Shown: positions 17,901 to 25,296 of the stretch, in pieces
Layout of the letters: the number at the start of each line of letters is the position of its first letter
Position numbering within the stretch: the first letter of the stretch is position 1
Assembly (NCBI RefSeq): GCF_000255115.2
Contig: NC_018068.1
Coordinates: 4,125,977 to 4,189,976, forward strand
Origin: Desulfosporosinus acidiphilus SJ4
GTDB taxonomy: Bacteria; Bacillota; Desulfitobacteriia; Desulfitobacteriales; Desulfitobacteriaceae
Reading direction: 5' to 3'
DNA length: 64,000 nucleotides
Position numbers and translations under genes: made by a program
Notes under the pieces: generated by a model
Told to the model about the DNA's origin: nothing
Seen by the model: the letters and a program-made list of their open reading frames with translations, nothing else
Databases searched by the model: none

Positions 17901-19127
17901 ATGAAGAAGCAAAATACCTTTAGATACAAATTTATAAAAAAGGAGTGCAATAACACGAATTATTTCGAGAAAAGCTTAAAACTTCATGAAAAACATTCAG
18001 GCAAAATTGAAGTTATCTCAAAAGTAAACATTAAAACAAAAGAGGATCTAAGTCTTGCCTATACACCCGGCGTAGCGGAACCTTGCAGAAAAATTTATGA
18101 AAATGCTGAAAACGTATTTAAGTATACAGCAAAAGGGAATTTAGTAGCCGTAGTTACCGACGGAACTGCTGTCTTGGGCCTAGGAGATATCGGACCTAAG
18201 GCTAGTCTTCCAGTTATGGAAGGAAAAGCAATCTTGTTTAAAGAGTTTGCCAATGTAGACGCCTTCCCAATTTGCTTAGACACTACGAATGTGGATGAAA
18301 TCGTTAACGTTGTGAGATTAATTTCTCCAGGGTTCGGGGGAATCAACTTAGAGGATATTGGAGCTCCCAGATGCTTTGAGGTGGAAGAAAAGCTCAAAAA
18401 AATATTAGACATCCCTGTTTTCCACGATGACCAACATGGAACAGCTATTGTGGTTCTTGCAGGACTCATCAATGCTGCGAAAGTCGTTGGCAAGAAACTT
18501 GAAGATTTGAAGGTTGTTCTAAACGGTGCCGGTGCAGCAGGAACAGCAATCTCCAAGCTGTTGCTCTCTTCCGGAGTAAAAAATCTAATTGCCTGTGACC
18601 GGGTAGGAATTCTTTACAGGGGAATGGAAAAAATCGATGATGCCAAAACAGCCCTTGCCGAAATATCCAATCCAGAAAACCTAAAAGGAAGCTTGAGTGA
18701 TGCCTTCCGAGGTGCAGATGTCTTTATAGGAGTTTCCGCTCCAGGAATAGTAACCCCTGAGATGGTTGCCTCCATGAATAAAGATTCAATTCTCTTCGCT
18801 TTGGCAAACCCAACTCCCGAAATAATGCCGGAGGAAGCTAAAGCTGCTGGCGCAAGAGTGATTGGTACTGGTCGTTCTGATTACCCTAACCAAGTCAATA
18901 ATGTCCTTGCCTTTCCAGGTATCTTTCGAGGCGCCTTAGATGTAAGAGCAACCGAAATTAATGAGGAGATGAAGCTTGCCGCAGCTTATGCTATAGCCAG
19001 TTATATAAAGGAAGAAGATTTAAACGAAACTAATGTGATTCCAAGTGTCCTAGACAAAGGTATAGCAGTAAAAGTAGCGGCAGCAATTGCTAAAGCGGCG
19101 AGGCAATCCGGCGTAGCAAGACAATAA
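17901..19127 (+). CDS. Malic enzyme (malate dehydrogenase, decarboxylating)
   Basis: Oxidative decarboxylation of L-malate to pyruvate and CO2, NAD(P)-dependent, cytosolic. Small bacterial form (~390-408 aa). Conserved blocks: LSLAYTPGVAEPCRKI, the active-site Lys region GLGDIGPKASLPVMEGKA, FHDDQHGTAIVVLAG with the metal ligands, the Rossmann motif VVLNGAGAAGTAI, and FALANPTPEI. The only in-frame ATG is at 17901 and has no ribosome site. A strong AAAAAGGAG sits nine bases before an ACG codon at 17955, and translation from there (NYFEKSLKLHEKH) matches where related proteins begin, so ACG initiation is likely. It pairs with the permease gene 22 bases downstream as an acid uptake and oxidation unit. 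Confidence 0.92.
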   Translation: MKKQNTFRYKFIKKECNNTNYFEKSLKLHEKHSGKIEVISKVNIKTKEDLSLAYTPGVAEPCRKIYENAENVFKYTAKGNLVAVVTDGTAVLGLGDIGPKASLPVMEGKAILFKEFANVDAFPICLDTTNVDEIVNVVRLISPGFGGINLEDIGAPRCFEVEEKLKKILDIPVFHDDQHGTAIVVLAGLINAAKVVGKKLEDLKVVLNGAGAAGTAISKLLLSSGVKNLIACDRVGILYRGMEKIDDAKTALAEISNPENLKGSLSDAFRGADVFIGVSAPGIVTPEMVASMNKDSILFALANPTPEIMPEEAKAAGARVIGTGRSDYPNQVNNVLAFPGIFRGALDVRATEINEEMKLAAAYAIASYIKEEDLNETNVIPSVLDKGIAVKVAAAIAKAARQSGVARQ

Positions 19128-19149
19128 AATTAATTGGGGGGTTTTAACA

Positions 19150-20124
19150 ATGCAAGTTCCCATCTTAAAAACAATGAAAAAAGTTCCTGGCGGTCTTATG
19201 GTTCTGCCTCTAATCATAGGTGCACTTATCAACACCTTCTTCCCCCATGCTTTAACTATTGGTGGGTTTACTCAAGCGTTATTCAAAGATGGAGCTTCGG
19301 CCTTAATCGGTATGTTCTTGTTTTGTATGGGTTCTCAAATTTCTATTAAACAAGCAGGTACTCCCATCAAAAGAGGTACTATTTCAGTAATCATAAAATT
19401 TGTCATTGGGGCAGCTATAGCTATCACAGTGGGCAAACTATTTGGTGCCCAAGGTTTATTTGGAATCACTCCCATGGTTTGGATGTCTGCCTTTTCCAGT
19501 GTTAACACGGGACTTTATGTAGCACTGGCCGATCAATTTGGAACTAGTGATGATGTTGGAGCTGGAGCTATGATCGCTTTAACGGGTGGTGCTTTCTTTA
19601 CAATGATAGCCCTCGGTGCCAGTGGACTAGCTAGCATCCCAATTCTCTCAATGGTAGCCGTAATTGTACCCGTTATTGTTGGTTTTATTCTTGGAAACTT
19701 AGATGCTGACCTGAAAAAGTTCTTAGGCCAAGGACAACATGCTTTAATTCCTTTCTTTGCCTTTGCCTTAGGTGCTGGCATGAACTTTCAAAATATTATT
19801 AAAGCTGGAATACCAGGAATTATATTAGGCATATCCGTTGTAGTAATAACAGGTTTGGCAGGATATTTCATACACAGTTTATTGGGATACAAAGCCGGCG
19901 TTTCAGCTGCTATCGGCAATACAGCTGGAAATCAATTAGCAACTCCTCTAGCAATCGTTGCAGCAGATGCTACACTAAAGCCTTTCCTGGCAAGTGCTAC
20001 AGCACAAATTGCGACTGCAGTCATCGTCACAGCAATTTTATGCCCTCTGCTTGTTGGTTATTTAGATAAAAAACTTAAAGCTAACGAAAATCTAACAAAG
20101 CTTGAAACTGCCCCAGTAGTTTAA
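19150..20124 (+). CDS. KdgT-family organic-acid permease
   Basis: A 324-aa membrane transporter with about 10 hydrophobic segments, resembling 2-keto-3-deoxygluconate permease KdgT (N-terminal KVPGGLMVLPLIIGALINT, then MFLFCMGSQISIKQAG and AAIGNTAGNQLATPLA). KdgT proteins import KDG with protons. No KDG-catabolic gene (kdgK/kdgA) is nearby. The gene is instead coupled to malic enzyme and a CitA/CitB-type sensor, which argues for malate or another carboxylate as substrate here (inference). The ATG follows a GGGGGG ribosome site. Confidence 0.85.
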   Translation: MQVPILKTMKKVPGGLMVLPLIIGALINTFFPHALTIGGFTQALFKDGASALIGMFLFCMGSQISIKQAGTPIKRGTISVIIKFVIGAAIAITVGKLFGAQGLFGITPMVWMSAFSSVNTGLYVALADQFGTSDDVGAGAMIALTGGAFFTMIALGASGLASIPILSMVAVIVPVIVGFILGNLDADLKKFLGQGQHALIPFFAFALGAGMNFQNIIKAGIPGIILGISVVVITGLAGYFIHSLLGYKAGVSAAIGNTAGNQLATPLAIVAADATLKPFLASATAQIATAVIVTAILCPLLVGYLDKKLKANENLTKLETAPVV

Positions 20125-20454
20125 TTCATTATGGAACAGGTTTATGAGAAACTATAATCCCAGATCCATTCGCCTCCTCCCCATATCCCCGCGATAGCAA
20201 AAGGTAAGGCTCTGATACAATCTTCACCTTTCGTCGGGTAGGCCGGAGGAATTTCACTGCCAGCTCCGAGTAGAAGGGCCACCGTTCGCGGTGGCCCAAC
20301 CCCTTTGTTAAATGGGCTACCCGACTAAACTATATAAAGTAAAGAAAGATTGCTGGCCAAGCTACGCCCCATGATCGTCCCCTGCCATAATCTCGTTGTA
20401 ATATCTTGTGAGATTATAGGCTTTGATTATATTCTTTTTACTTCAAAATGGAAC
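20125..20454. other. Intergenic region with a structured insert
   Basis: Convergent gap between the permease and ppdK genes. No ORF of substance. It holds the palindromic element at 20233-20325; the rest shows no recognised feature. Confidence 0.4.
20233..20325 (-). repeat. Structured palindromic element, possible group II intron 3'-end relic
   Basis: The 9-bp arms GTCGGGTAG (20233-20241) and CTACCCGAC (20317-20325) enclose a perfect GGGCCACCG-TTCG-CGGTGGCCC hairpin (20276-20297). On the minus strand, GGCAGTGAAATTCCTCCGGC followed by TACCCGAC resembles the domain VI and 3' terminus seen in bacterial group II introns. No reverse-transcriptase ORF is present. Identity is tentative; a small mobile repeat is the alternative. 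Confidence 0.4.
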
Positions 20455-20503
20455 AGCTTAAAAATAGGGTACTGTCTTTTAAAATCACTAAAAGACAATA
20501 CCC
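20455..20503 (-). terminator. Terminator of ppdK (repeat-family hairpin)
   Basis: A 15-bp stem, 20467-20481 against 20489-20503, with one G-U wobble in minus-strand RNA, followed by TATTTTT. Homologous to the pdxS terminator at 5219-5265. Confidence 0.8.
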
Positions 20504-20573
20504 ATACTTTATTTTGCACGTATACTTTCTAATCCCAGATGTATAGGGCTTAGAAAGCTATGTCTATACCTAA

Positions 20574-23216
20574 TTACCCTTGGTTTACAGCCGCCTGAGC
20601 AGCCGCCAAGCGGGCAATCGGAACTCTGAACGGCGAACAGGAAACATAATTCAATCCAACAATATGACAGAACTCCACGGAGTTCGGTTCCCCGCCGTGC
20701 TCTCCACAAATGCCCAAGCTCAGTCCTGAATTCGAGCTGCGGCCGAGTTTCACTGCCATATCAATTAACTTGCCGACTCCGTCGCGGTCCAGTACCACGA
20801 AAGGATCTGTTTTGAGAAGATTCTTTTCCAGATAAATCGGCAAGAATTTACCCTGAGCATCATCACGGGATAAGCCCATGGTCATCTGGGTCAAATCATT
20901 GGTTCCAAAGGAGAAGAAGTCAGCCACTTTGCCGATCTCATCAGCCAGGAGGGCAGCCCTGGGTACCTCAATCATAGTCCCCACGTGGTACGGGATCTTG
21001 ACATTTTGTTCACTCATCACTGCCTGGGCTGTCTCATCAACGAGTTTGCGCATCATCACAAACTCTTCCTTGCCCATAGTAAGCGGAATCATAACCTCCG
21101 GATGAATATCACGGCCTTCCTTCACTAACCGGGCACTGGCTTGGAAAATAGCTCTTGCCTGCATCACTGTAATTTCAGGGAAAGAAACTCCCAGACGACA
21201 GCCGCGATGCCCTAACATCGGATTAAGTTCGGAAAGAGCGCGAACTTTGCGCAGTAAACTCTCTTTTTCACTTAAGGCTTTCGGATCGCTTTTAGACATA
21301 CGAAGCTTCGTAATCTCTACAATCAGCTCTTCAGAGTGCGGCAAAAACTCATGCAAAGGCGGGTCCAAGAGGCGAATCGTTACCGGGAAACCCTCCATTG
21401 CTTTTAAAATACCGTAAAAATCTTCTTCCTGCATAGGCAGCAATTTTTCCAAAGCGACTTCACGCTCTTGCAATGTTTGAGCTAGAATCATTTCCTGCAC
21501 TATGGGAATCCGCTCGGGATCCATAAACATATGCTCAGTACGAGTAAGGCCGATTCCTACCGCACCAAAATTACGGGCATTAGTTGCTTCGGCTGGAGTA
21601 TCAGCATTAGCCATAACTTTTAAGCGGGAAATTTCATCAGCCCAGCCTAAGAACTCTTTGAACCCTTCGCTTAACTCAGGATCAACCATCTTAACCTCGC
21701 CTTTTATAACCCGACCCGTTGCACCATCAATTGAGAAAAGAGATCCTTCCGGATATTCAACACCCTCGATAGCAACGAGCTTTTGTGTATAGTCAATTTT
21801 TAAAGCATCACATCCGCAGACTGCCGGTTTTCCCATGTGACGGGATACCACCGCTGCATGGCTGGTCATACCGCCGCGGCTGGTCAGAATTCCTTGAGCC
21901 GCTAAAATACCTCGAATATCATCTGGAGTTGTTTCCGTGCGGACAAGAATAACCTTTTCGCCCAGTTGTCCTTGACGTTCCGCCTCTTCAGCACTAAAGA
22001 CAATCTTACCGGAAGCTGCTCCGGGAGATGCCGGAAGACCCTTTGCCAAAACTTGAAGTTTTGCTTCCCCATCCATCCGGCGGTGCAGTAAATGGTCCAA
22101 TTGCTGAGGTTCGATGCGCATAATCGCTTCCTCTTTGGAAATCACACCCTCGTGATAGAGATCTACCGCCACCCGGATAGCCGCTGAAGCGGTTCTTTTA
22201 CCATTTCGGGTTTGCAGCATGTACAATTTACCCCGTTCAATGGTAAATTCGATATCCTGCATATCCCGATAATGAGCTTCCAAGCGTTGAGAATTTTCCA
22301 CAAACTGTTTGTAGATATCTGCATTTTCTTGAGCTAAAGTAGCAATCGGTTGGGGAGTCCGTATCCCCGCCACCACGTCTTCACCCTGGGCATTCATTAA
22401 ATATTCTCCGTAAAGCGCCTTTTCCCCCGTGGATGGATTGCGTGTAAAGGCAACCCCTGTCCCCGAATCCGAGCCCATATTGCCAAAAACCATGGACTGT
22501 ACGTTAACGGCCGTTCCGATATCGTGAGGAATATTATTGATGATGCGATAAACGTTGGCACGGTCATTATTCCAGCTTCGAAAAACTGCTAAAACCGCCA
22601 ATTGCAGCTGCTCTTTGGGATCCATGGGGAAAGGCTTTCCTGTACTGCGAAGTATCTGTTTTTTGTACTCACCGACCATCCATTTCAGGCTTTCCGGAGA
22701 AAGCTCCGAATCAAAACGAACGCCTTGCTTCTCCTTAGCAGTCTCTAAAATCTGTTCAAATAAGTAATGCTCTACCTCAAGAACCACATCACCAAACATT
22801 TGGATAAAGCGCCGATAACAATCCCAAGCAAAGCGCTCGTTTTGGGTGTTTGCAGCTAAGGCTTCCACCGTATCATCATTCAGACCAAGGTTAAGTACCG
22901 TATCCATCATGCCCGGCATAGAGAATTTGGCTCCAGACCTTACTGAAACAAGCAGAGGATTTGTTTTATCCCCAAACTGTTTTCCCGTTGCCGCTTCTAC
23001 ATCAGCCAACGCCGGCCAAACTTGATCCCAGGTTCCATCCGGAACATTCTCTCCAATAGCATAATACTCATTGCACGCTTCAGTAGTAATCGTGAACCCC
23101 GGAGGCACCGGCAGCCCAATTTGCGTCATCTCTGCTAGGTTTGCTCCTTTTCCACCCAGCAAGTCGCGCATAGATGCATTTCCTTCTCGAAATAAATAAA
23201 CATACTTCTTAGCCAT
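20574..23216 (-). CDS. ppdK: Pyruvate, phosphate dikinase
   Basis: An 880-aa enzyme interconverting pyruvate, ATP and Pi with PEP, AMP and PPi, cytosolic. It has an N-terminal ATP-grasp domain (DLLGGKGANLAEM, SGAKFSMPGMMDTVLN), a central swivelling phospho-His domain with GGMTSHAAVVSRHMGKPAVCGC, and a C-terminal PEP/pyruvate barrel (GIGLTRTEHMF, GLSLGICGEHGGEP). Full length. ATG follows AAGGGGGAG. It overlaps by eight bases with its regulator gene, so the two are translationally coupled, with CcpN-like control upstream. In a fermentative or sulfate-reducing anaerobe it serves gluconeogenesis from pyruvate or PPi-based glycolysis. Confidence 0.97.
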   Translation of the reverse strand: MAKKYVYLFREGNASMRDLLGGKGANLAEMTQIGLPVPPGFTITTEACNEYYAIGENVPDGTWDQVWPALADVEAATGKQFGDKTNPLLVSVRSGAKFSMPGMMDTVLNLGLNDDTVEALAANTQNERFAWDCYRRFIQMFGDVVLEVEHYLFEQILETAKEKQGVRFDSELSPESLKWMVGEYKKQILRSTGKPFPMDPKEQLQLAVLAVFRSWNNDRANVYRIINNIPHDIGTAVNVQSMVFGNMGSDSGTGVAFTRNPSTGEKALYGEYLMNAQGEDVVAGIRTPQPIATLAQENADIYKQFVENSQRLEAHYRDMQDIEFTIERGKLYMLQTRNGKRTASAAIRVAVDLYHEGVISKEEAIMRIEPQQLDHLLHRRMDGEAKLQVLAKGLPASPGAASGKIVFSAEEAERQGQLGEKVILVRTETTPDDIRGILAAQGILTSRGGMTSHAAVVSRHMGKPAVCGCDALKIDYTQKLVAIEGVEYPEGSLFSIDGATGRVIKGEVKMVDPELSEGFKEFLGWADEISRLKVMANADTPAEATNARNFGAVGIGLTRTEHMFMDPERIPIVQEMILAQTLQEREVALEKLLPMQEEDFYGILKAMEGFPVTIRLLDPPLHEFLPHSEELIVEITKLRMSKSDPKALSEKESLLRKVRALSELNPMLGHRGCRLGVSFPEITVMQARAIFQASARLVKEGRDIHPEVMIPLTMGKEEFVMMRKLVDETAQAVMSEQNVKIPYHVGTMIEVPRAALLADEIGKVADFFSFGTNDLTQMTMGLSRDDAQGKFLPIYLEKNLLKTDPFVVLDRDGVGKLIDMAVKLGRSSNSGLSLGICGEHGGEPNSVEFCHIVGLNYVSCSPFRVPIARLAAAQAAVNQG

Positions 23217-24036
23217 TTCGCTCCCCCTTAAATAATATTTCTAACACGATGCTTGCAGTCTCTTCAACTGCTTTGCCTGTTGCGTCAACGACCGGACAGC
23301 CTATGCGTTTCATAATCCCCCGCGCATACTCTAGCTCCTGCATAATCCGCTCTAAATTTGCGTAATCTGCCGATGCGCCCAACCCAAGAGTTTTTAAGCG
23401 TTCAGTGCGTATCTTATTCAAAAGTTCAGGCCGCAGAGTCAAACCGATTACTTTCCGCGGCGAGATCGCATAAAGTTCATCCGGAGGAATTACTTCCGGA
23501 ACCAACGGGATATTCGCTGCTTTAAGCCCCTTATGAGCTAAATACATACTCAGAGGAGTCTTGGAAGTTCGGGACACCCCTATTAAGACTACATCCGCAT
23601 AAAGAACTCCTCGAGAGTCTTTCCCGTCATCGTATTTGACGGCGAATTCGATCGCCTCAACTTTTCGGAAATACTGCTCATCCAAGCGATGAATAATGTT
23701 GGGAGTGTGAGTAGGCTCAAGACCGGTTTGATCTGATAGTGCTCCGATCAGCGGACCTAAAATATCCACCGTTTTCAGACCTCTCTCAGCAGCTCTTCTC
23801 TCTAAATAATCCCTAAGGCCTTTTAGCACCAAAGTATAAACTAATATAGCCTCTTCAGCCACAGCCTCTTCAAGAATTTCCTCCAGATGCGCTTCATCCC
23901 GTACATAAGGAACTCGACGTAAGCGAGTCTTGATCCCCACAAATTGTGCTGCAGCAGCCCGACCAACAAACTCTGCCGTCTCGCCAAGTGCATCTGAAAT
24001 GACATAAATTACAGGCATTGGGACCGATACGTCCAC
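23209..24036 (-). CDS. PPDK regulatory protein (bifunctional kinase/pyrophosphorylase)
   Basis: DUF299 (PRP) family, 275 aa. ADP-dependent Thr kinase and Pi-dependent phosphorylase that switch PPDK off and on at the Thr next to its catalytic His. Motifs: N-terminal MPVIYVISDALGETAE and P-loop GVSRTSKTPLSMYLA, then LRPELLNKIRTERL. GTG start with GGAGGTG seven bases upstream. Overlap with ppdK by eight bases shows they are one unit. PEP-synthase regulators (PpsR) are the paralogous alternative, but the partner here is clearly PPDK. Confidence 0.94.
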   Translation of the reverse strand: MDVSVPMPVIYVISDALGETAEFVGRAAAAQFVGIKTRLRRVPYVRDEAHLEEILEEAVAEEAILVYTLVLKGLRDYLERRAAERGLKTVDILGPLIGALSDQTGLEPTHTPNIIHRLDEQYFRKVEAIEFAVKYDDGKDSRGVLYADVVLIGVSRTSKTPLSMYLAHKGLKAANIPLVPEVIPPDELYAISPRKVIGLTLRPELLNKIRTERLKTLGLGASADYANLERIMQELEYARGIMKRIGCPVVDATGKAVEETASIVLEILFKGERNG

Positions 24037-24180
24037 CCGACTACACCTCCGAATTAATGATTAAACTATAGGCCCCCGCTTACTCCCTAAATTCTAAATA
24101 TGTATCTGACGTAACCTCAAACTCTTTCATGTTTTGACTTATTAACACCCGAACCAAACCGCTACCACATGTTATTGGAA

Positions 24181-24236
24181 TGTTATTAGTGTTATTAGGG
24201 TTATTAGGGTTATTAGGGTTATTAGGGTGTTATTAG
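24181..24236. repeat. 9-bp microsatellite TTATTAGGG
   Basis: A tandem array of TTATTAGGG (four exact units plus degenerate flanking TGTTATTAG units), lying between the ppdK-regulator gene and ccpN. It directly abuts an ACCGTCC stem-loop (24227-24253), whose arm GTGTTATTAG resembles the repeat unit. Confidence 0.9.
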
Positions 24237-24253
24237 AACCGTCCCTCTGACAC
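24227..24253. repeat. ACCGTCC stem-loop repeat, copy 1
   Basis: GTGTTATTAG-AACCGTCCC-TCTGACAC, a member of the dispersed family with GTGT...ACAC ends and an ACCGTCC core. Downstream of ccpN on the minus strand. Confidence 0.7.
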
Positions 24254-24315
24254 ACTCTCTTCAAACCAACCGTCTAGTCTTATCCCATTTTGCTCACAAA
24301 GATTTTGGTAAATTC

Positions 24316-24342
24316 GTGTTAATAGGACCGTCCCAGTTACAC
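24316..24342. repeat. ACCGTCC stem-loop repeat, copy 2, overlapping ccpN stop
   Basis: GTGTTAATAGG-ACCGTCCC-AGTTACAC. The minus-strand left arm GTGTAACT contains the ccpN stop codon TAA (24337-24339). Confidence 0.75.
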
Positions 24343-24978
24343 TCTTGTTTCTGCAATTTGCACAAAGATTTTTGTTACATTAGTCTTCGTGAATCGCCCT
24401 ACTACCTCATAACATTCTTCTCCGTTCTCATCAATAAAACTTTCAACAACCGGCAAGCTGTCCACTTGGTGCTGTACGAGTTTTTTAGCCGCACTATACA
24501 CCGGCTCATCCGGAGTTGTCATGAAGATATTAGGCATCCTCGTCATAATAACCCCAACAGGAACCTGCTGAAGGTCTCCCTTTCCGAGAGACGCTTTCAT
24601 AATATCTTTGCGTGAAATCATCCCTAAGAGCACCCGCTCCGGCCCAACAACCGCAAGACTGCCAACGTTTTGAGTAAACATCGTTACTGCTGCTTCATAG
24701 ATACTTGCACTTTCCAATATATTTACAGGCATTGACTTAAATGAGCAAACTCTTAACTGAAGCAGCCGTTCCATGATCGGAGATGGTCCTAGATCATCTC
24801 GGTACGAATACCCGACACGCGGTCTGGCCACTAAGACCCCGGACATTGTTAAAATTGTTAAATCCGGGCGGAGGGTGGCTCGCGTCAAATCCAGCTTTTC
24901 TGCAATTTTTTCACCGGTTATGGATCCTGACTCTTTAACGATCTCCACAATTCGCTGTTGACGTTCCGTCCATTCCAA
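24337..24978 (-). CDS. ccpN: CcpN-like transcriptional repressor (HTH-CBS-CBS)
   Basis: A 213-aa DNA-binding protein. N-terminal winged HTH (RQQRIVEIVKESGSITGEKIAEKLDLTRATLRPDLTILTMSG) with a conserved RPRVGYSY linker, then two CBS domains (about 75-135 and 145-210), which bind adenine nucleotides. In B. subtilis CcpN (YqzB) represses gluconeogenic genes and neighbours the PRP gene; here ppdK and its regulator lie directly downstream, so control of PEP synthesis is likely. TTG start with AGAGGTG seven bases upstream. Its stop codon is embedded in a repeat stem-loop. Confidence 0.9.
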   Translation of the reverse strand: MEWTERQQRIVEIVKESGSITGEKIAEKLDLTRATLRPDLTILTMSGVLVARPRVGYSYRDDLGPSPIMERLLQLRVCSFKSMPVNILESASIYEAAVTMFTQNVGSLAVVGPERVLLGMISRKDIMKASLGKGDLQQVPVGVIMTRMPNIFMTTPDEPVYSAAKKLVQHQVDSLPVVESFIDENGEECYEVVGRFTKTNVTKIFVQIAETRV

Positions 24979-25044
24979 CCCATTTCACCTCTTAATGATT
25001 CTTCCTTCTTTAATGTGACATACTAAATGAGGTTTACGCGTTCA

Positions 25045-25067
25045 ATTATACCACATTATATTGGTAT
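25045..25067 (-). promoter_or_regulatory. Candidate ccpN promoter with overlapping palindrome
   Basis: The minus-strand -10 TATAAT (25045-25050) overlaps an inverted repeat ATACCA-N8-TGGTAT (25048-25067), 70-90 bases upstream of ccpN. A convincing -35 is lacking. The palindrome over the -10 would suit autoregulation. Confidence 0.45.
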
Positions 25068-25296
25068 CGTACTAGATATTGAGTATTTTTTTAATATTTC
25101 TGTTCTAAGTTCAGATTGTTTTTAGAGATCTTTAAAAAGTCATTATTCTTACCATGATACTTACGTTTTTCTTAGCCTCCTTTCTTTTGCGTCAAAAACG
25201 AAACAACGTGAGACTAAAACCGTTTGGAAAAATTAAATCCTTCACAATTGGGTCCTAAAAGCAGTAAATTGTATCGTTTGAATCGCTGTATTTTTA
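25068..25296. other. AT-rich intergenic region
   Basis: About 230 bases between the ccpN promoter and the insertion sequence. No gene or structure was recognised. Confidence 0.4.

Noticed and set aside
24181-24236. Telomere or CRISPR interpretation of the TTATTAGGG array
   Set aside because: Short units without spacers in an internal chromosomal context; a simple slippage microsatellite explains it.
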